Positions 1 to 9,534 of a stretch of 64,000 nucleotides of DNA are shown here, piece after piece. Under the pieces are notes generated by a model, which had not been told where the DNA came from, did not search any database, and was given only the letters and a program-made list of their open reading frames with translations. The stretch spans positions 28,024 to 92,023 of the forward strand of contig NZ_LWUD01000002.1 of the NCBI RefSeq assembly GCF_001654615.1, written 5' to 3'. This stretch comes from Ligilactobacillus aviarius. Lineage in GTDB: Bacteria; Bacillota; Bacilli; Lactobacillales; Lactobacillaceae. The position numbers and the translations under genes were made by a program. Numbering within the stretch: position 1 is the first letter of the stretch; every line of letters starts with the position of its first letter.

Positions 1-2320
1 AGTAAATTACAAGCCCAAGTTGATGACCTTTAAGTAAATGATAAAACATCGGCTGAAGGTCCAATTCGAATTGGTAGAACGTTTTTGGAACTAATTCATC
101 CGTTTTCCATGGATGTTCACGGTTTTGAAGATTGATGTGTCCTTTCGTGATCATTTTCCACGGGGTTGGTTTTGCAAGTTTGAATTCCTTTAAATCATCA
201 GGGCGCCATTGATAACCGGCATCAAGGGCCTTCAAGTCAAGCGTTGCCGGAACTTCACCCAGCCGCTTGGCCATTCCGAAGTCAACGAGCATGAAGCTCA
301 GCATCCCCTTATCAACACTCGAGGCAACGTCTAACTTAATGTGCGGACACCCTTGAAGATAGATGTCGTGTTGCAGCTTTTCCGTCTTGAAGATCAACCG
401 GTTGTTATTAAGGGCATTTTTTTCATCACTTAAAAGATCAGCGCGCCACTGATTCCAGTTCTTTTTATACTGATCAAAGGCAGCTTGTTCAAGCTGGTCA
501 TTAAATGATGCGACTGCTGGTGCAGTTGCATGGTCAACGAGCTGTTCATTTTCAAATCCAAATTGATGGGTTTCTGGTTTGGCAGTATGCCAACCATTAA
601 ATGAATGCCAGGTGCTTTCACAACTATTATCCTGAACGCATACATCCGGCAGAAGGTCATTGGCATGGTTTTCAACCCCGTACAGCTTATTGGCAAGCCA
701 GAGGTTCATCATATCAGTAAAGTCGATTGACTGAAAATTATTGATATAAATGTGTTGCCCCTGGTGAAGGAAGAGCTTTTTGACAACTGGAAGTTTATCT
801 AATTCACGGTACAAGTTATACACGTTTCGTGGTTTAACGTTCCAGTCATTTAATCCGTGAACCATTACGACGTCGCACTTAATGTTTTCGACATCTTTAA
901 GATAGTTGCGGGCGTCCCAAAATGAATTATAGTCTCCGGTTGTCCGGTCTTGGCCGGCTGTGATTTCGGCAAGATCACGGTTGAATTGGTCCTTGCATTT
1001 CAGGTAATCGCCGGCTTGTTTTTGCCGACTGAAACATTCTTCAGCAAGAATATCGGCATCTTCACCTGGAAAGCCGCCGGGAGCAATTACAAGCCCACCG
1101 TCACGGTAGTAGTCATACCAACTTGAGATCGCAGCTTCTGAAATGATGGTCTTCAAACCGTCAACACCGGTTGTAGCTGCAGCCGTTGCAAGCGTCCCGA
1201 GGTATGATTTCCCGGTCATTGCAACGGAGCCGTTACACCACCATGCTTTGATTTCGATGTTGTCGGTTTTATTGGTAAATGCCCGCCGGTTGCCTGCCAA
1301 CCATTCAATGATTGCAATCGTCGATTCGGTTTCTTCCTTTGAACCGCAAGTCCGTTCGCCGTCAGAATCCATTGTTCCGATTCCGGCTGCATAAACGGCA
1401 GCATACCCGCGGGCAAGGAAGTAGTCGTTTAAGGTAACGGCTTTGGCGTGACCGAACGTTTCTTCAGCCGTTTGCGTTTCGCTCTGGACTTGGCGCGCAG
1501 GCGGAAGTTCAACGGCGGGTTCATGAAATTCAATGTCTTCATATGTATTGTTGTTTGGTTGCTTGCGCTTCAGCGGCACGTCAACGTTGTGCATTAATTT
1601 GTCAGCTGCATGATCGTTGGTTCCTTGATTATAAGGACTGGCAGTATAAAGCGCCGGAACTTTTAAACCATCGTTGGTTTCGGCAGGCCGAATGATTTCG
1701 GCTTTCAGCAGATCGCGTTTGCCGTCATGATCAGTGTCCAAGGATGATTCAACGTAAACGACTTCCCGAATCAATTTAGAAGTGTCAAATACCGGTTGCG
1801 TTTTTCCGTTGAAAATCAGCGGCTTTTGCTCAACCGGCAAATTCCAGAATGGTTTAAAGTAGCCCTTGGCAGCTAACAAATCAAGGTAGGTTCGGCCGCC
1901 TTTGCCGTGAGTACAAAGCAAATCATACCAAGCATCGATCAAGTCGGCTGCATTGGTTAACTGATCGTGGTGGAAAAGGTGCAGGTCATCCATTTTTTCA
2001 AATAGATGATCGATTTCAAAGTCATCATTAACTTCAAAGCCTAATAGTTGCATTGCAACCGTGTAGAAGACTTCAAGCGTCAATTGTTGATGATCAAGAT
2101 AATCCTTTAAGTCTTGATCAGAGGTTGCGAGCAATGCGTGTAATTTTTGATCAAATGTACTTGAACTTTGAGCTTCGATCAACGCACACCGTAGGAAATG
2201 AAGGTAAAGGTCATTTAATGGCAGTGTGCATGCATCAGCGTCTAAAAAATTAATTTTTTGAAGTTCATTAATTTTTTGCTGATGATCAACTTTAAGATGT
2301 GCAAACTGATTAATTTTCAT
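1..2320 (-). CDS. pepX: X-prolyl dipeptidyl aminopeptidase PepX (C-terminus outside window)
   Basis: Serine peptidase that removes X-Pro dipeptides from the N-terminus of peptides; in lactic acid bacteria it is cytoplasmic and finishes casein peptide breakdown. About 773 codons are present, so only some 20-30 residues of the usual ~800 are missing off the left edge. The catalytic triad is visible: Ser in GKSYLG, Asp in HGLNDWNV and His in HQGQHIY, in that order. The N-terminal helical domain, alpha/beta hydrolase core and the start of the C-terminal beta domain are all present. The ATG at 2318-2320 follows GGGAGG at good spacing. It is transcribed alone, divergent from the antiporter gene. 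Confidence 0.95.
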   Translation of the reverse strand, partial: MKINQFAHLKVDHQQKINELQKINFLDADACTLPLNDLYLHFLRCALIEAQSSSTFDQKLHALLATSDQDLKDYLDHQQLTLEVFYTVAMQLLGFEVNDDFEIDHLFEKMDDLHLFHHDQLTNAADLIDAWYDLLCTHGKGGRTYLDLLAAKGYFKPFWNLPVEQKPLIFNGKTQPVFDTSKLIREVVYVESSLDTDHDGKRDLLKAEIIRPAETNDGLKVPALYTASPYNQGTNDHAADKLMHNVDVPLKRKQPNNNTYEDIEFHEPAVELPPARQVQSETQTAEETFGHAKAVTLNDYFLARGYAAVYAAGIGTMDSDGERTCGSKEETESTIAIIEWLAGNRRAFTNKTDNIEIKAWWCNGSVAMTGKSYLGTLATAAATTGVDGLKTIISEAAISSWYDYYRDGGLVIAPGGFPGEDADILAEECFSRQKQAGDYLKCKDQFNRDLAEITAGQDRTTGDYNSFWDARNYLKDVENIKCDVVMVHGLNDWNVKPRNVYNLYRELDKLPVVKKLFLHQGQHIYINNFQSIDFTDMMNLWLANKLYGVENHANDLLPDVCVQDNSCESTWHSFNGWHTAKPETHQFGFENEQLVDHATAPAVASFNDQLEQAAFDQYKKNWNQWRADLLSDEKNALNNNRLIFKTEKLQHDIYLQGCPHIKLDVASSVDKGMLSFMLVDFGMAKRLGEVPATLDLKALDAGYQWRPDDLKEFKLAKPTPWKMITKGHINLQNREHPWKTDELVPKTFYQFELDLQPMFYHLLKGHQLGLVIY

Positions 2321-2350
2321 TCAAAATTCCTCCCATTAAAGGTTAGTTTA

Positions 2351-2380
2351 AGTATATCAAGATTGGAGATTACATGACAA
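2351..2380 (-). promoter_or_regulatory. Predicted pepX promoter
   Basis: On the minus strand TTGTCA (2375-2380) and TATACT (2351-2356) are separated by 18 bp, about 30 bp before the pepX start. Sequence match only. Confidence 0.5.
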
Positions 2381-2428
2381 AAAAAGTGGGGCATGGTAAG
2401 ATAGTAATTGAAATATTTGTTCGGAGTG

Positions 2429-2461
2429 GAGTTTGTCAACCTTAGGCAAACTCTTTTTTTA
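2429..2461 (+). terminator. Hairpin with U-run in the antiporter leader
   Basis: GAGTTTG (2429-2435) pairs with CAAACTC (2447-2453) across an 11-nt loop and is followed by eight T. It lies between the divergent pepX promoter and the antiporter start, so it would stop transcripts entering the antiporter gene. This makes it a possible leader attenuator. Confidence 0.55.
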
Positions 2462-2497
2462 TAGGCAATCGATGCGAGTCGAGAAAGGAATTTGATC

Positions 2498-3676
2498 GTG
2501 GAATTTTTAGGAACATTATGTTTGGTATTGATCACAACTTCATTGGCAGGTCACTTTAGCCGGCGAATTGGAATTCCGGCTGTCATTGGGCAGTTGCTGG
2601 TTGGAATTTTGATTGGTCCGGCCGTTTTAGGATGGGTACATAACAACGCGTTTATGCATACTTTTTCTGAGATTGGCGTCATCATTTTGATGTTTATCGC
2701 AGGGCTTGAAAGTGACCTTGGAATGCTGAAAAAGTATTTTAAACCGGCACTGGCGGTTGCTTTCAGCGGTGTTGTTTTTCCCGTGGTGCTGATTTACTTT
2801 TTCGGAAAGTTATTTCACTTTTCGTTTGAACAGGCGATTTTTCTGGGAGTAACCTTTTCGGCAACTTCGGTCAGTATCTCAGTTGAAGTCTTGAAGGAAT
2901 TGAAACGGCTAAAATCCAAGGAAGGAACGACGATTCTTGGAGCGGCCGTGATCGATGATATTATTTCGGTGATCATTTTAAGCGTGCTGGTAAGCATGTT
3001 TAGCAACGTTGCCAAAGCACAGGGTGGCCATCACTCAAGCAACCTTTGGATGAGTTTCTTATTGGATGCCCTTTATTTTGTCGTGATTTTCTTCCTGTTT
3101 GAATGGATCGCACCGAAGATGATGCGGCTGGGTGAGCACTTAAAAGTTGCTTCATCAGTGACGTTAATGTCGATCGTCTTGTGCTTAGGGATGGCATGGC
3201 TTGCTGAACAGGTAGGCTTAAGCGATGTTGTTGGGGCGTTTTTTGCAGGGGTTGCGATTGCCCAAACCCCATATAAGCAGGAAGTTGATTCCAACATCGA
3301 ACCGATCGGCTATGCGGTCTTTATTCCGATGTTCTTTGTTAGCATTGGCTTGAATATGACGTTCAAGGGCTTTTTTGACGACTTGATTTTTATCGTTTCG
3401 TTAACGATTTTAGCATTGATCACCAAGTGGCTTGGCTGCGGCCTGGGAGCAAAGGTTTTAGGAATGAATTACGATTCAATGAATATTATTGGATCAGGAA
3501 TGGTTTCGCGGGGTGAAATGGCGTTGATCATCGCTCAGATCGGGTATGAAGCTCATTTATTGAGCTCAGAGTATTACTCGGGAGTAATTTTCGTAATCAT
3601 CCTGACGACCTTTGCAGCACCATTTATGCTTAAAGCAGCGATCAAGCGGCAAATGCGCAATGAAAAGGAAAAATGA
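2498..3676 (+). CDS. Cation:proton antiporter, CPA2/NapA type
   Basis: Integral membrane exchanger of Na+ or K+ against H+, of the monovalent cation:proton antiporter-2 family. The 392 residues form about 12 hydrophobic segments. Family features include the N-terminal RRIGIPAVIGQLLVGILIGP stretch, FIAGLESD, a VIDDIISV segment typical of the ion-binding unwound helix, and a late GMVSRGEMALIIA segment. There is no C-terminal TrkA-N domain. GTG 2498 is chosen because AGAAAGGAA ends 8 bp before it; TTG 2492 would sit directly against the ribosome binding site. The ion carried cannot be told from sequence. Confidence 0.85.
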   Translation: MEFLGTLCLVLITTSLAGHFSRRIGIPAVIGQLLVGILIGPAVLGWVHNNAFMHTFSEIGVIILMFIAGLESDLGMLKKYFKPALAVAFSGVVFPVVLIYFFGKLFHFSFEQAIFLGVTFSATSVSISVEVLKELKRLKSKEGTTILGAAVIDDIISVIILSVLVSMFSNVAKAQGGHHSSNLWMSFLLDALYFVVIFFLFEWIAPKMMRLGEHLKVASSVTLMSIVLCLGMAWLAEQVGLSDVVGAFFAGVAIAQTPYKQEVDSNIEPIGYAVFIPMFFVSIGLNMTFKGFFDDLIFIVSLTILALITKWLGCGLGAKVLGMNYDSMNIIGSGMVSRGEMALIIAQIGYEAHLLSSEYYSGVIFVIILTTFAAPFMLKAAIKRQMRNEKEK

Positions 3677-3691
3677 ATATTGAATGAATAA

Positions 3692-3742
3692 CCCTTGAAT
3701 TTACTGAAGATTCAATGCATTTAGTAGGTTCAAGGGCTTTTT
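3692..3742 (+). terminator. Terminator after the antiporter gene
   Basis: CCCTTGAA (3692-3699) pairs with TTCAAGGG (3729-3736), followed by CTTTTT. A TATAAT box (3748-3753) that could serve the next gene follows at once, but no good -35 accompanies it. Confidence 0.6.
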
Positions 3743-3789
3743 CATTGTATAATGACCAACAGAGATACTATAGAAATCAGGTAAGTGAA

Positions 3790-5100
3790 ATGAAGTTATC
3801 AGAGAAAGGATACAAGTTGATCGTTAAACTGTATCAGCTCCCATTTATTTTAGTAATGCGGCGAACGATGCTGATGCTTTTTCCGTTTGCGGTTTTAGGC
3901 AGTATTGCATCGGTGTTCAACGTTTCAATCTTGTCGCGGACAGGGTTTATCGGCAACATCTTTTATATTACCCAATGGTTGCCGCACGTTGCGCGGATTC
4001 GGTCAATGTTTGCAGCCTTCAGTATGATGACGGTCAAAATTTTGGCGGTTCTGGCTGCATACCAGGCCGGGGCCCATACGGCGCGGCTATATCATAAAAA
4101 TACTGAAATGACCGGGATGACGGGCATGCTGGCATTCTTGATCATTGCGTTGCGCCCAGTTCAGCGGCAATACGGACCGAAGACATTCCTGCAATTCAAC
4201 GTTAACAATAACTTGATGGGAATTCAGGGGATCTTGATTGGAATCCTGATTGGTTTTATCACGGGACAGATTTTCCGAATCTTTAACCGGAAACCAATTT
4301 CGATTCGCTCAGATTCGTTTTCACGGGCTTACCGGACGATTATTCCGGTCATGATCACCCTTGGAGCAGCGATCATTATTAACCAGTTGATCATTCAAAT
4401 TTACAAATACCAAATTCCAGCGGGAATCTCCAACTACTACCAAGCATTGTCATCGAAAAAGCATGGCTTAGTGATGACTTTGATTTTAGGGGCGTGGTCA
4501 AGTTTCTTGGCATGGCTGGGATTAAGCGGCCCGTACAACCAAGCAAGTTTTAATGATGATCCGGCCGCAGTTGCGGACCTAACGTATGCCTTGAAACATC
4601 ATAGTCCGTGGAACGTTCCGTATAAGTATACGCAAACAACGCTGTATCACAGCTTTGGAACGTTTGGCGGAGTTGGTTCAACGTTAGCGCTTGTGGTCGC
4701 CATCATCATTGTTGCCCGGACGAGCCGGTACCACCAGGTTGCACGGTGGGCAGTGTTCCCAACGTTATTTAATGCTAACCAACCGATTTTGTTAGGAATC
4801 CCGGTCTTATTTAATCCGATTTTCTTGATCCCGTTTGTGGCAACCCCGGTAGTTAACATGCTGATTGCGGCGTTTGCGATTCATTTCCAAATTATGCCGC
4901 CAGTAACTTATCCGTCACCGCTTGATACTCCAGGAGTTCTGTCGGCGTTTATTGGAACGGGCGGAAACTTCATGGCGCTTCTAGTCGGAATATTGATTAT
5001 GACGCTTGATGTATTGATCTACATTCCATTCGTTAAGTTGTCAGAACAAGTCCGCAATGAAATGCAAATCAAGGAACGGCAACGGTTAAGAATGCGGTAA
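3790..5100 (+). CDS. PTS IIC-like membrane protein (lactose/cellobiose type), orphan
   Basis: Membrane channel domain of a phosphotransferase system. The 436 residues hold about ten hydrophobic segments. The C-terminal part (NQPILLGIPVLFNPIF, then PSPLDTPGVLSAFIGTGG) matches the lactose/cellobiose EIIC pattern. No IIA or IIB domain or gene lies nearby, so it either borrows these components or has another job. ATG 3790 follows AGGTAAGTGAA; longer in-frame extensions run back into the upstream terminator and were rejected. The DUF915 hydrolase follows after 16 bp and is probably co-transcribed. Substrate unknown. Confidence 0.75.
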   Translation: MKLSEKGYKLIVKLYQLPFILVMRRTMLMLFPFAVLGSIASVFNVSILSRTGFIGNIFYITQWLPHVARIRSMFAAFSMMTVKILAVLAAYQAGAHTARLYHKNTEMTGMTGMLAFLIIALRPVQRQYGPKTFLQFNVNNNLMGIQGILIGILIGFITGQIFRIFNRKPISIRSDSFSRAYRTIIPVMITLGAAIIINQLIIQIYKYQIPAGISNYYQALSSKKHGLVMTLILGAWSSFLAWLGLSGPYNQASFNDDPAAVADLTYALKHHSPWNVPYKYTQTTLYHSFGTFGGVGSTLALVVAIIIVARTSRYHQVARWAVFPTLFNANQPILLGIPVLFNPIFLIPFVATPVVNMLIAAFAIHFQIMPPVTYPSPLDTPGVLSAFIGTGGNFMALLVGILIMTLDVLIYIPFVKLSEQVRNEMQIKERQRLRMR

Positions 5101-5116
5101 TAAGGAAGTGAAGAAG

Positions 5117-5989
5117 ATGGATGCACATAAGAAACGCAGTGGGATTTTCTTACTAGTTGCGGGGATCATCATGTTGGCGATGGCGATTCCGTCGTATTTT
5201 TGGACCCGGAATAACATTGATGAGCTTGCCCATTGGCAAAACTCGAAGCTTTCACCGGTGATCATGATTCCTGGAAGTTCGGCAACGGTCAACCGGTTTG
5301 ATGATATGGTCAAGCTGTTGAATCAAACTGATCACCAGAATCACAGTTTATTAAAGGTCAAAGTATTCAATGATGGAAAAATCAAATATTATGGCAAGAT
5401 TCGGTCTGGTGATAATGAACCGATCATTGTGGTCGGCTTTCAAAATAATCATGACGGGTACAGTAATATTTTGAAACAAGCCAAGATGTTCAATGAAGCG
5501 TTCAAAGCGTTGCAGAAAAAATACTATTTCAACAACTATAAGGCGATTGGACATTCAAACGGTGGTTTGGTTTACACCGCCTTTTTGGAAAAATACTATA
5601 AAAACTATGATGTTCGAATGACAAGTTTAATGACGATCGGTTCGCCATTTAACTTTGATGAAACAAATCTTAAATATAAAACGCAGATGCTGTCTGACTT
5701 TATTAAGGCACGGAAAAATATTCCCAAGAATTTGACGGTTTATTCCGTTGCGGGAACCGAAAACTACGACTCGGACGGGTTAGTTCCGTTGAATAGTGTG
5801 GAAGCGGAAAAATATGTTTATCAAGGCCAAGTCAAACATTATACTGAAATTACGGTAACGGGTGTGAACGCTGAGCACTCTGATTTGCCGCAAAATCAGC
5901 AGATTGTTGACCTGATTCAGAAATATATCTTGACTTCTGATTATCCAGCTCCGGGTGCCGGAACGGGTCATCAACAGGTAAAGCAATAA
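5117..5989 (+). CDS. DUF915 alpha/beta hydrolase, membrane-anchored or secreted
   Basis: Lipase-like alpha/beta hydrolase of the DUF915 family. One N-terminal membrane segment follows a KKR-containing start, so the enzyme domain should lie outside the membrane. The nucleophile elbow GHSNGG, a later Asp in DSDGLVPL and His in AEHSDLP form a plausible Ser-Asp-His triad. Length 290 residues. ATG 5117 is preferred over GTG 5108 because AAGGAAG lies 8 bp before it. It follows the PTS IIC-like gene by 16 bp. A paralogue is encoded at 43932-44780. Substrate unknown. Confidence 0.8.
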   Translation: MDAHKKRSGIFLLVAGIIMLAMAIPSYFWTRNNIDELAHWQNSKLSPVIMIPGSSATVNRFDDMVKLLNQTDHQNHSLLKVKVFNDGKIKYYGKIRSGDNEPIIVVGFQNNHDGYSNILKQAKMFNEAFKALQKKYYFNNYKAIGHSNGGLVYTAFLEKYYKNYDVRMTSLMTIGSPFNFDETNLKYKTQMLSDFIKARKNIPKNLTVYSVAGTENYDSDGLVPLNSVEAEKYVYQGQVKHYTEITVTGVNAEHSDLPQNQQIVDLIQKYILTSDYPAPGAGTGHQQVKQ

Positions 5990-6073
5990 AATTAAGTGCC
6001 ACTTCGGTTTATCGAATGATTTGCTTTTGGTAAAATAAAAGTAAATGATTTTCGAGAAAGGAGCGGCACTTTT

Positions 6074-7531
6074 TTGCATACTTTGGGAATTATAATTGGA
6101 GTTATTTGGATCATTAACTTACTGGCTGCAATTATTACGGTTTTCCATGAAAAACGCGATATTTCAACGACGTGGGCATGGTTACTGGTGCTGGTGTTTA
6201 TTCCGATTTTTGGATTTTTGCTGTATCTGTTTGTGGGACGTAAGATTTCGCACGATAAGATCTTTACGATCCAAAAAGAACAGGAAAAGGTTATTAACTC
6301 GCTGACGCGCCGCCAAAAAGAAATGTGGCAAAAGCGGGACCTGGACAAGAACAGTACCCAGCAGGAACGTGAATTGGAGCATTTGTTCCTTGAAGCGGAA
6401 GGGGCGTTTTTAACAACGAATAATCAAACCAAGTTGTTTGATGACGGAAAAGCTTTCTTTGATTCACTGTTGCAAGATATTCAAAATGCCAAGCACAGCA
6501 TTCACATCGAATTTTACACGTTTTATGCGGACAAAATCGGCCACAAGGTTTTGCACGCCTTGGAGGATGCGGCTGAACGCGGGGTCGAGGTTCGGGTTCT
6601 GTATGATATGTGGGGTTCGATTGGAACCAACTACAAGTTTTTCAAACGGCTAGAACAGCTGGGCGGTGAAGCACAAGGGTTCATTTCAAGTTCTGAAAAA
6701 CAGCTGATTACAACACCGCGGTTAAACTATCACGACCACCGCAAGCTGGTGATTATTGATGGTAAAACAGGGTATATTGGCGGCTTTAATATTGGCGATC
6801 AGTACCTTGGTCGGCTTGAAAAGTACGGCTACTGGCGCGACACCCACATGCGCGTTTATGGAATGGTAACGATTCAAATGCAGGCCCGGTTCATGATGGA
6901 CTGGAATACAACTTGCCGGCGGACAACGAAGAGCCGGTTTGAGTTTGAGAAGAAGTACTTCCCGGTATTTGAAGGCAACGGCAAAACCAAGATGCAGATC
7001 GTTTCATCTGGTCCGGATAGCGAACGGCATTCGATTCGGCGCGGGTACCAAAAGATCATTTCAACTGCGCAACGCTACTTGTATATTCAAACTCCTTATT
7101 TGATTCCAGATGATTCAGTTTTGGAATCATTGGTGATTGCGGCACTTTCAGGAGTCGATGTTCGAATCATGATTCCAAGCAAGCCGGACCACCCATTTGT
7201 TTACCGGGCAACCGAATATTATGCGAAGTACTTGGTAAATAATGGGGTCAAGGTTTACCGCTATGATAATGGTTTCCTGCATGCGAAGACGATGATTACC
7301 GATGATACGATTGCTTCGGTTGGATCAGCCAACCTTGATTTTCGGAGTTTTGAATTGAACTTTGAATGTAATGCGTTTTGCTATGACGCGGATTTGACGC
7401 GGCAGTTGAAGGCAATTTATGAAAAAGATTTGGAACACTGTACAGAATTAACTCCGGAGTACTTTGAAAAGCAATCCCGGTGGCGGAAATTCAAGCAGTA
7501 CTTCTCACGGCTGTTATCGCCGATCTTATAA
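6074..7531 (+). CDS. cls: Cardiolipin synthase
   Basis: Membrane enzyme that condenses two phosphatidylglycerol molecules into cardiolipin and glycerol. Two N-terminal membrane segments (about residues 1-50) precede two phospholipase D repeats, each with an intact HxK motif: HDHRKLVIIDG near residue 220 and HAKTMITDD near residue 400. The 485-residue length matches Firmicute Cls. It starts at TTG 6074 after AAAGGAG at 10 bp spacing. It ends in a strong bidirectional terminator shared with the convergent purine permease gene. Confidence 0.93.
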   Translation: MHTLGIIIGVIWIINLLAAIITVFHEKRDISTTWAWLLVLVFIPIFGFLLYLFVGRKISHDKIFTIQKEQEKVINSLTRRQKEMWQKRDLDKNSTQQERELEHLFLEAEGAFLTTNNQTKLFDDGKAFFDSLLQDIQNAKHSIHIEFYTFYADKIGHKVLHALEDAAERGVEVRVLYDMWGSIGTNYKFFKRLEQLGGEAQGFISSSEKQLITTPRLNYHDHRKLVIIDGKTGYIGGFNIGDQYLGRLEKYGYWRDTHMRVYGMVTIQMQARFMMDWNTTCRRTTKSRFEFEKKYFPVFEGNGKTKMQIVSSGPDSERHSIRRGYQKIISTAQRYLYIQTPYLIPDDSVLESLVIAALSGVDVRIMIPSKPDHPFVYRATEYYAKYLVNNGVKVYRYDNGFLHAKTMITDDTIASVGSANLDFRSFELNFECNAFCYDADLTRQLKAIYEKDLEHCTELTPEYFEKQSRWRKFKQYFSRLLSPIL

Positions 7532-7535
7532 ATTA

Positions 7536-7569
7536 AAAAATGGAATCGGATTTTTCCGATTCCATTTTT
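7536..7569. terminator. Bidirectional terminator between cls and pbuX
   Basis: A 15-bp perfect stem (7536-7550 with 7555-7569) with a TTTT loop, flanked by A-run and T-run so that it works on both strands. Confidence 0.9.
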
Positions 7570-7571
7570 GA

Positions 7572-8867
7572 TTATTCACGATTTCTGAATTTTGGTCGTT
7601 TCAAAAGTAAATTTAAGCCAACAGCACAGACACTGGCAATTACGATTCCGTTTCCGAGGAAAAGCTGAAGCGATTGCGGCAATGCTTGGAAAATGGTGGG
7701 ATAAACTGATACCCCTAATCCAGCACCAACCGAAATGGCAACGATCAACGTGTTGCGTTCGTCGGTAAAGTCGACTTTCAAAAGCATGCGAATTCCTTGA
7801 ACACTGATCATTGAGAACATGACGAGCATTGCGCCCCCTAAAACCGGGGTTGGAATGATGGTTGCTAATGCCCCGATTTTCGGAAGCAGCCCCATCAGCA
7901 TCAACAGGCATGCTGCCCAGTAAATCGGCCGTTTAGTCCGAATTCCGGAAAGTTCAAGCAAACCGACATTTTGAGAAAAGGTCGTATACGGGAAAGTGTT
8001 AAAGATTCCGCCCAGGATCACGGCTAATCCTTCCGCCCGGTATCCTTTTTTCAAGTCTTCCTTTTGAATGTCGCGGTCAAGCAGATTTCCTAAAGCAAAG
8101 AAAACCCCGGTCGATTCAACCATTGAAACTAAAGCGATGATGATCATCGTTAATGATGGTGAAAGGGCAAACCGCGGCATGCCGAAGTAAAATGGTTGGG
8201 GAACGTGGAACCATGCGGCTTGGGTAACGGGCTTCAGGGAAACCATTCCCATGAATGAGGCAACGATCGTTCCGCCAATCAAGCCGATTAAAACGGCAAT
8301 CGAACGGATAAATCCTTTGCCCCAAAATTGAATTGCGAGGATGATCAAAATGGTAATGCCGCCAACTGCGATATTTGGCAGTGATCCGAAAGATTTGCTG
8401 GCGACGGTTCCGCCACCGAGATTTTGAACGGCAATTGGAATCAGGGTCAATCCAATCACGGTGATCAAACTGCCCGTTACGACTGGCGGGAAAAGTTTGC
8501 GAATCTTAGCGAATTGCCCGGCAATCAGGAAAACGAAAATTCCGACAACGATGATCGAGCCGTACATTGTTCCAATCGAGTATTCATGACCAATCATTTT
8601 AAGCGGTTCAACGGCTTGAATGGCACAGCCTAAAATGACGGGCAAGCCGATTCCAAAATACCGGTTGCGGGCAAGTTGGAGGAAGGTGGCCAGGCCACAC
8701 ATGAAAATATCGATTGAAACCAAATAGGTCATTTGAGTGCTGGAGAAGTGCAACGCGGTTCCAATCAATAACGGAACGGCAACCGCCCCGGAATACATTG
8801 CCAGTAAATGTTGGATTCCTAAAATAAATGCTTTACGGTGGTTAACTTCAGATGATGACTGGTTCAT
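7572..8867 (-). CDS. pbuX: Xanthine permease, NCS2 family
   Basis: Nucleobase:cation symporter-2 protein with about 12-14 hydrophobic segments in 431 residues. The family signature region (VGLLELSGIRTKRPIY) and the N-terminal GIQHLLAMYSGAVAVPLL stretch are clear. Xanthine is inferred as substrate from the neighbour: it starts 2 bp after the stop of xpt, so translation is probably coupled and both lie under the guanine-type riboswitch upstream of xpt. Guanine or a broader purine range remains possible. Confidence 0.9.
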   Translation of the reverse strand: MNQSSSEVNHRKAFILGIQHLLAMYSGAVAVPLLIGTALHFSSTQMTYLVSIDIFMCGLATFLQLARNRYFGIGLPVILGCAIQAVEPLKMIGHEYSIGTMYGSIIVVGIFVFLIAGQFAKIRKLFPPVVTGSLITVIGLTLIPIAVQNLGGGTVASKSFGSLPNIAVGGITILIILAIQFWGKGFIRSIAVLIGLIGGTIVASFMGMVSLKPVTQAAWFHVPQPFYFGMPRFALSPSLTMIIIALVSMVESTGVFFALGNLLDRDIQKEDLKKGYRAEGLAVILGGIFNTFPYTTFSQNVGLLELSGIRTKRPIYWAACLLMLMGLLPKIGALATIIPTPVLGGAMLVMFSMISVQGIRMLLKVDFTDERNTLIVAISVGAGLGVSVYPTIFQALPQSLQLFLGNGIVIASVCAVGLNLLLKRPKFRNRE

Positions 8868-8869
8868 GA

Positions 8870-9445
8870 TTAATCCTCCATAAAGGTGACGTGCTGGTCA
8901 GCAAGTGATTTGATTCGAACGAGGGATTCAAGCCGGTAGCCTGAATTGCGCAGCTGCTGGCCGCTTTTTTGAAAGGCCTTTTCAATCACGATGCCAATTC
9001 CATCAAGGGTGCACTTCGCTTGGTCACATACTTGAATTAAGCCGTTGACTGCTTCACCATTTGCCAAAAAATCGTCAATGATCAGAACATGGTCAGTTGG
9101 GCGAATGAATTTGCGGTCAACTAAAATGTGATTGGTAACCTTTTTGGTGTATGAAAAAACGTCAGCGTGGTAGCTGTTGTTATCTTGAATTGCACTTTTG
9201 GATTTGCGGGCAAAGACAACTGGAACGTTGAAAGCTAACCCGGTCATCAGGGCCGGAGCGATTCCGGAGGCTTCGATCGTTAAAATTTTAGTGATTGGTT
9301 GGTCATCAAAAAGACGTTTGAATTGCTCACCGATGCGTTGCATTAATTGCGGATCGATTTGGTGGTTCAGAAATGAATTGACTTTCAAAATGTCGCCATC
9401 AAGGACTTCGCCGTCTTGGATGATTCGTTGTTTAAGTTCTTCCAT
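8870..9445 (-). CDS. xpt: Xanthine phosphoribosyltransferase
   Basis: Cytosolic salvage enzyme that joins xanthine with PRPP to give XMP. The 191 residues contain the PRPP-binding loop (VLIIDDFLANGEAVNG, near residues 125-140) and the N-terminal MEELKQRI typical of Xpt. The ATG at 9443-9445 follows AAGGGA; the longer open frame to 9529 runs through the riboswitch leader and was rejected. It is the first gene of xpt-pbuX and is controlled by a purine riboswitch and hairpin immediately upstream. Confidence 0.95.
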   Translation of the reverse strand: MEELKQRIIQDGEVLDGDILKVNSFLNHQIDPQLMQRIGEQFKRLFDDQPITKILTIEASGIAPALMTGLAFNVPVVFARKSKSAIQDNNSYHADVFSYTKKVTNHILVDRKFIRPTDHVLIIDDFLANGEAVNGLIQVCDQAKCTLDGIGIVIEKAFQKSGQQLRNSGYRLESLVRIKSLADQHVTFMED

Positions 9446-9447
9446 AT

Positions 9448-9505
9448 AAAAAAATCCCTTCATTTTTGCTTGAAAATGCTGATGGTTAAGCAAATGCAAA
9501 ATGAA
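9448..9505 (-). terminator. Expression-platform hairpin of the xpt riboswitch
   Basis: On the minus strand TTCATTTT pairs with AAAATGAA (plus positions 9498-9505 and 9459-9466), with a supporting inner GCTT/AAGC pair, followed by GGGA and a run of seven U (9448-9454). The xpt ribosome binding site AAGGGA sits between stem and U-run. The hairpin could therefore act on transcription, translation or both. Confidence 0.7.
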
Positions 9506-9534
9506 CGGCTTCCAAAGAACTCCGAACACTCAAA

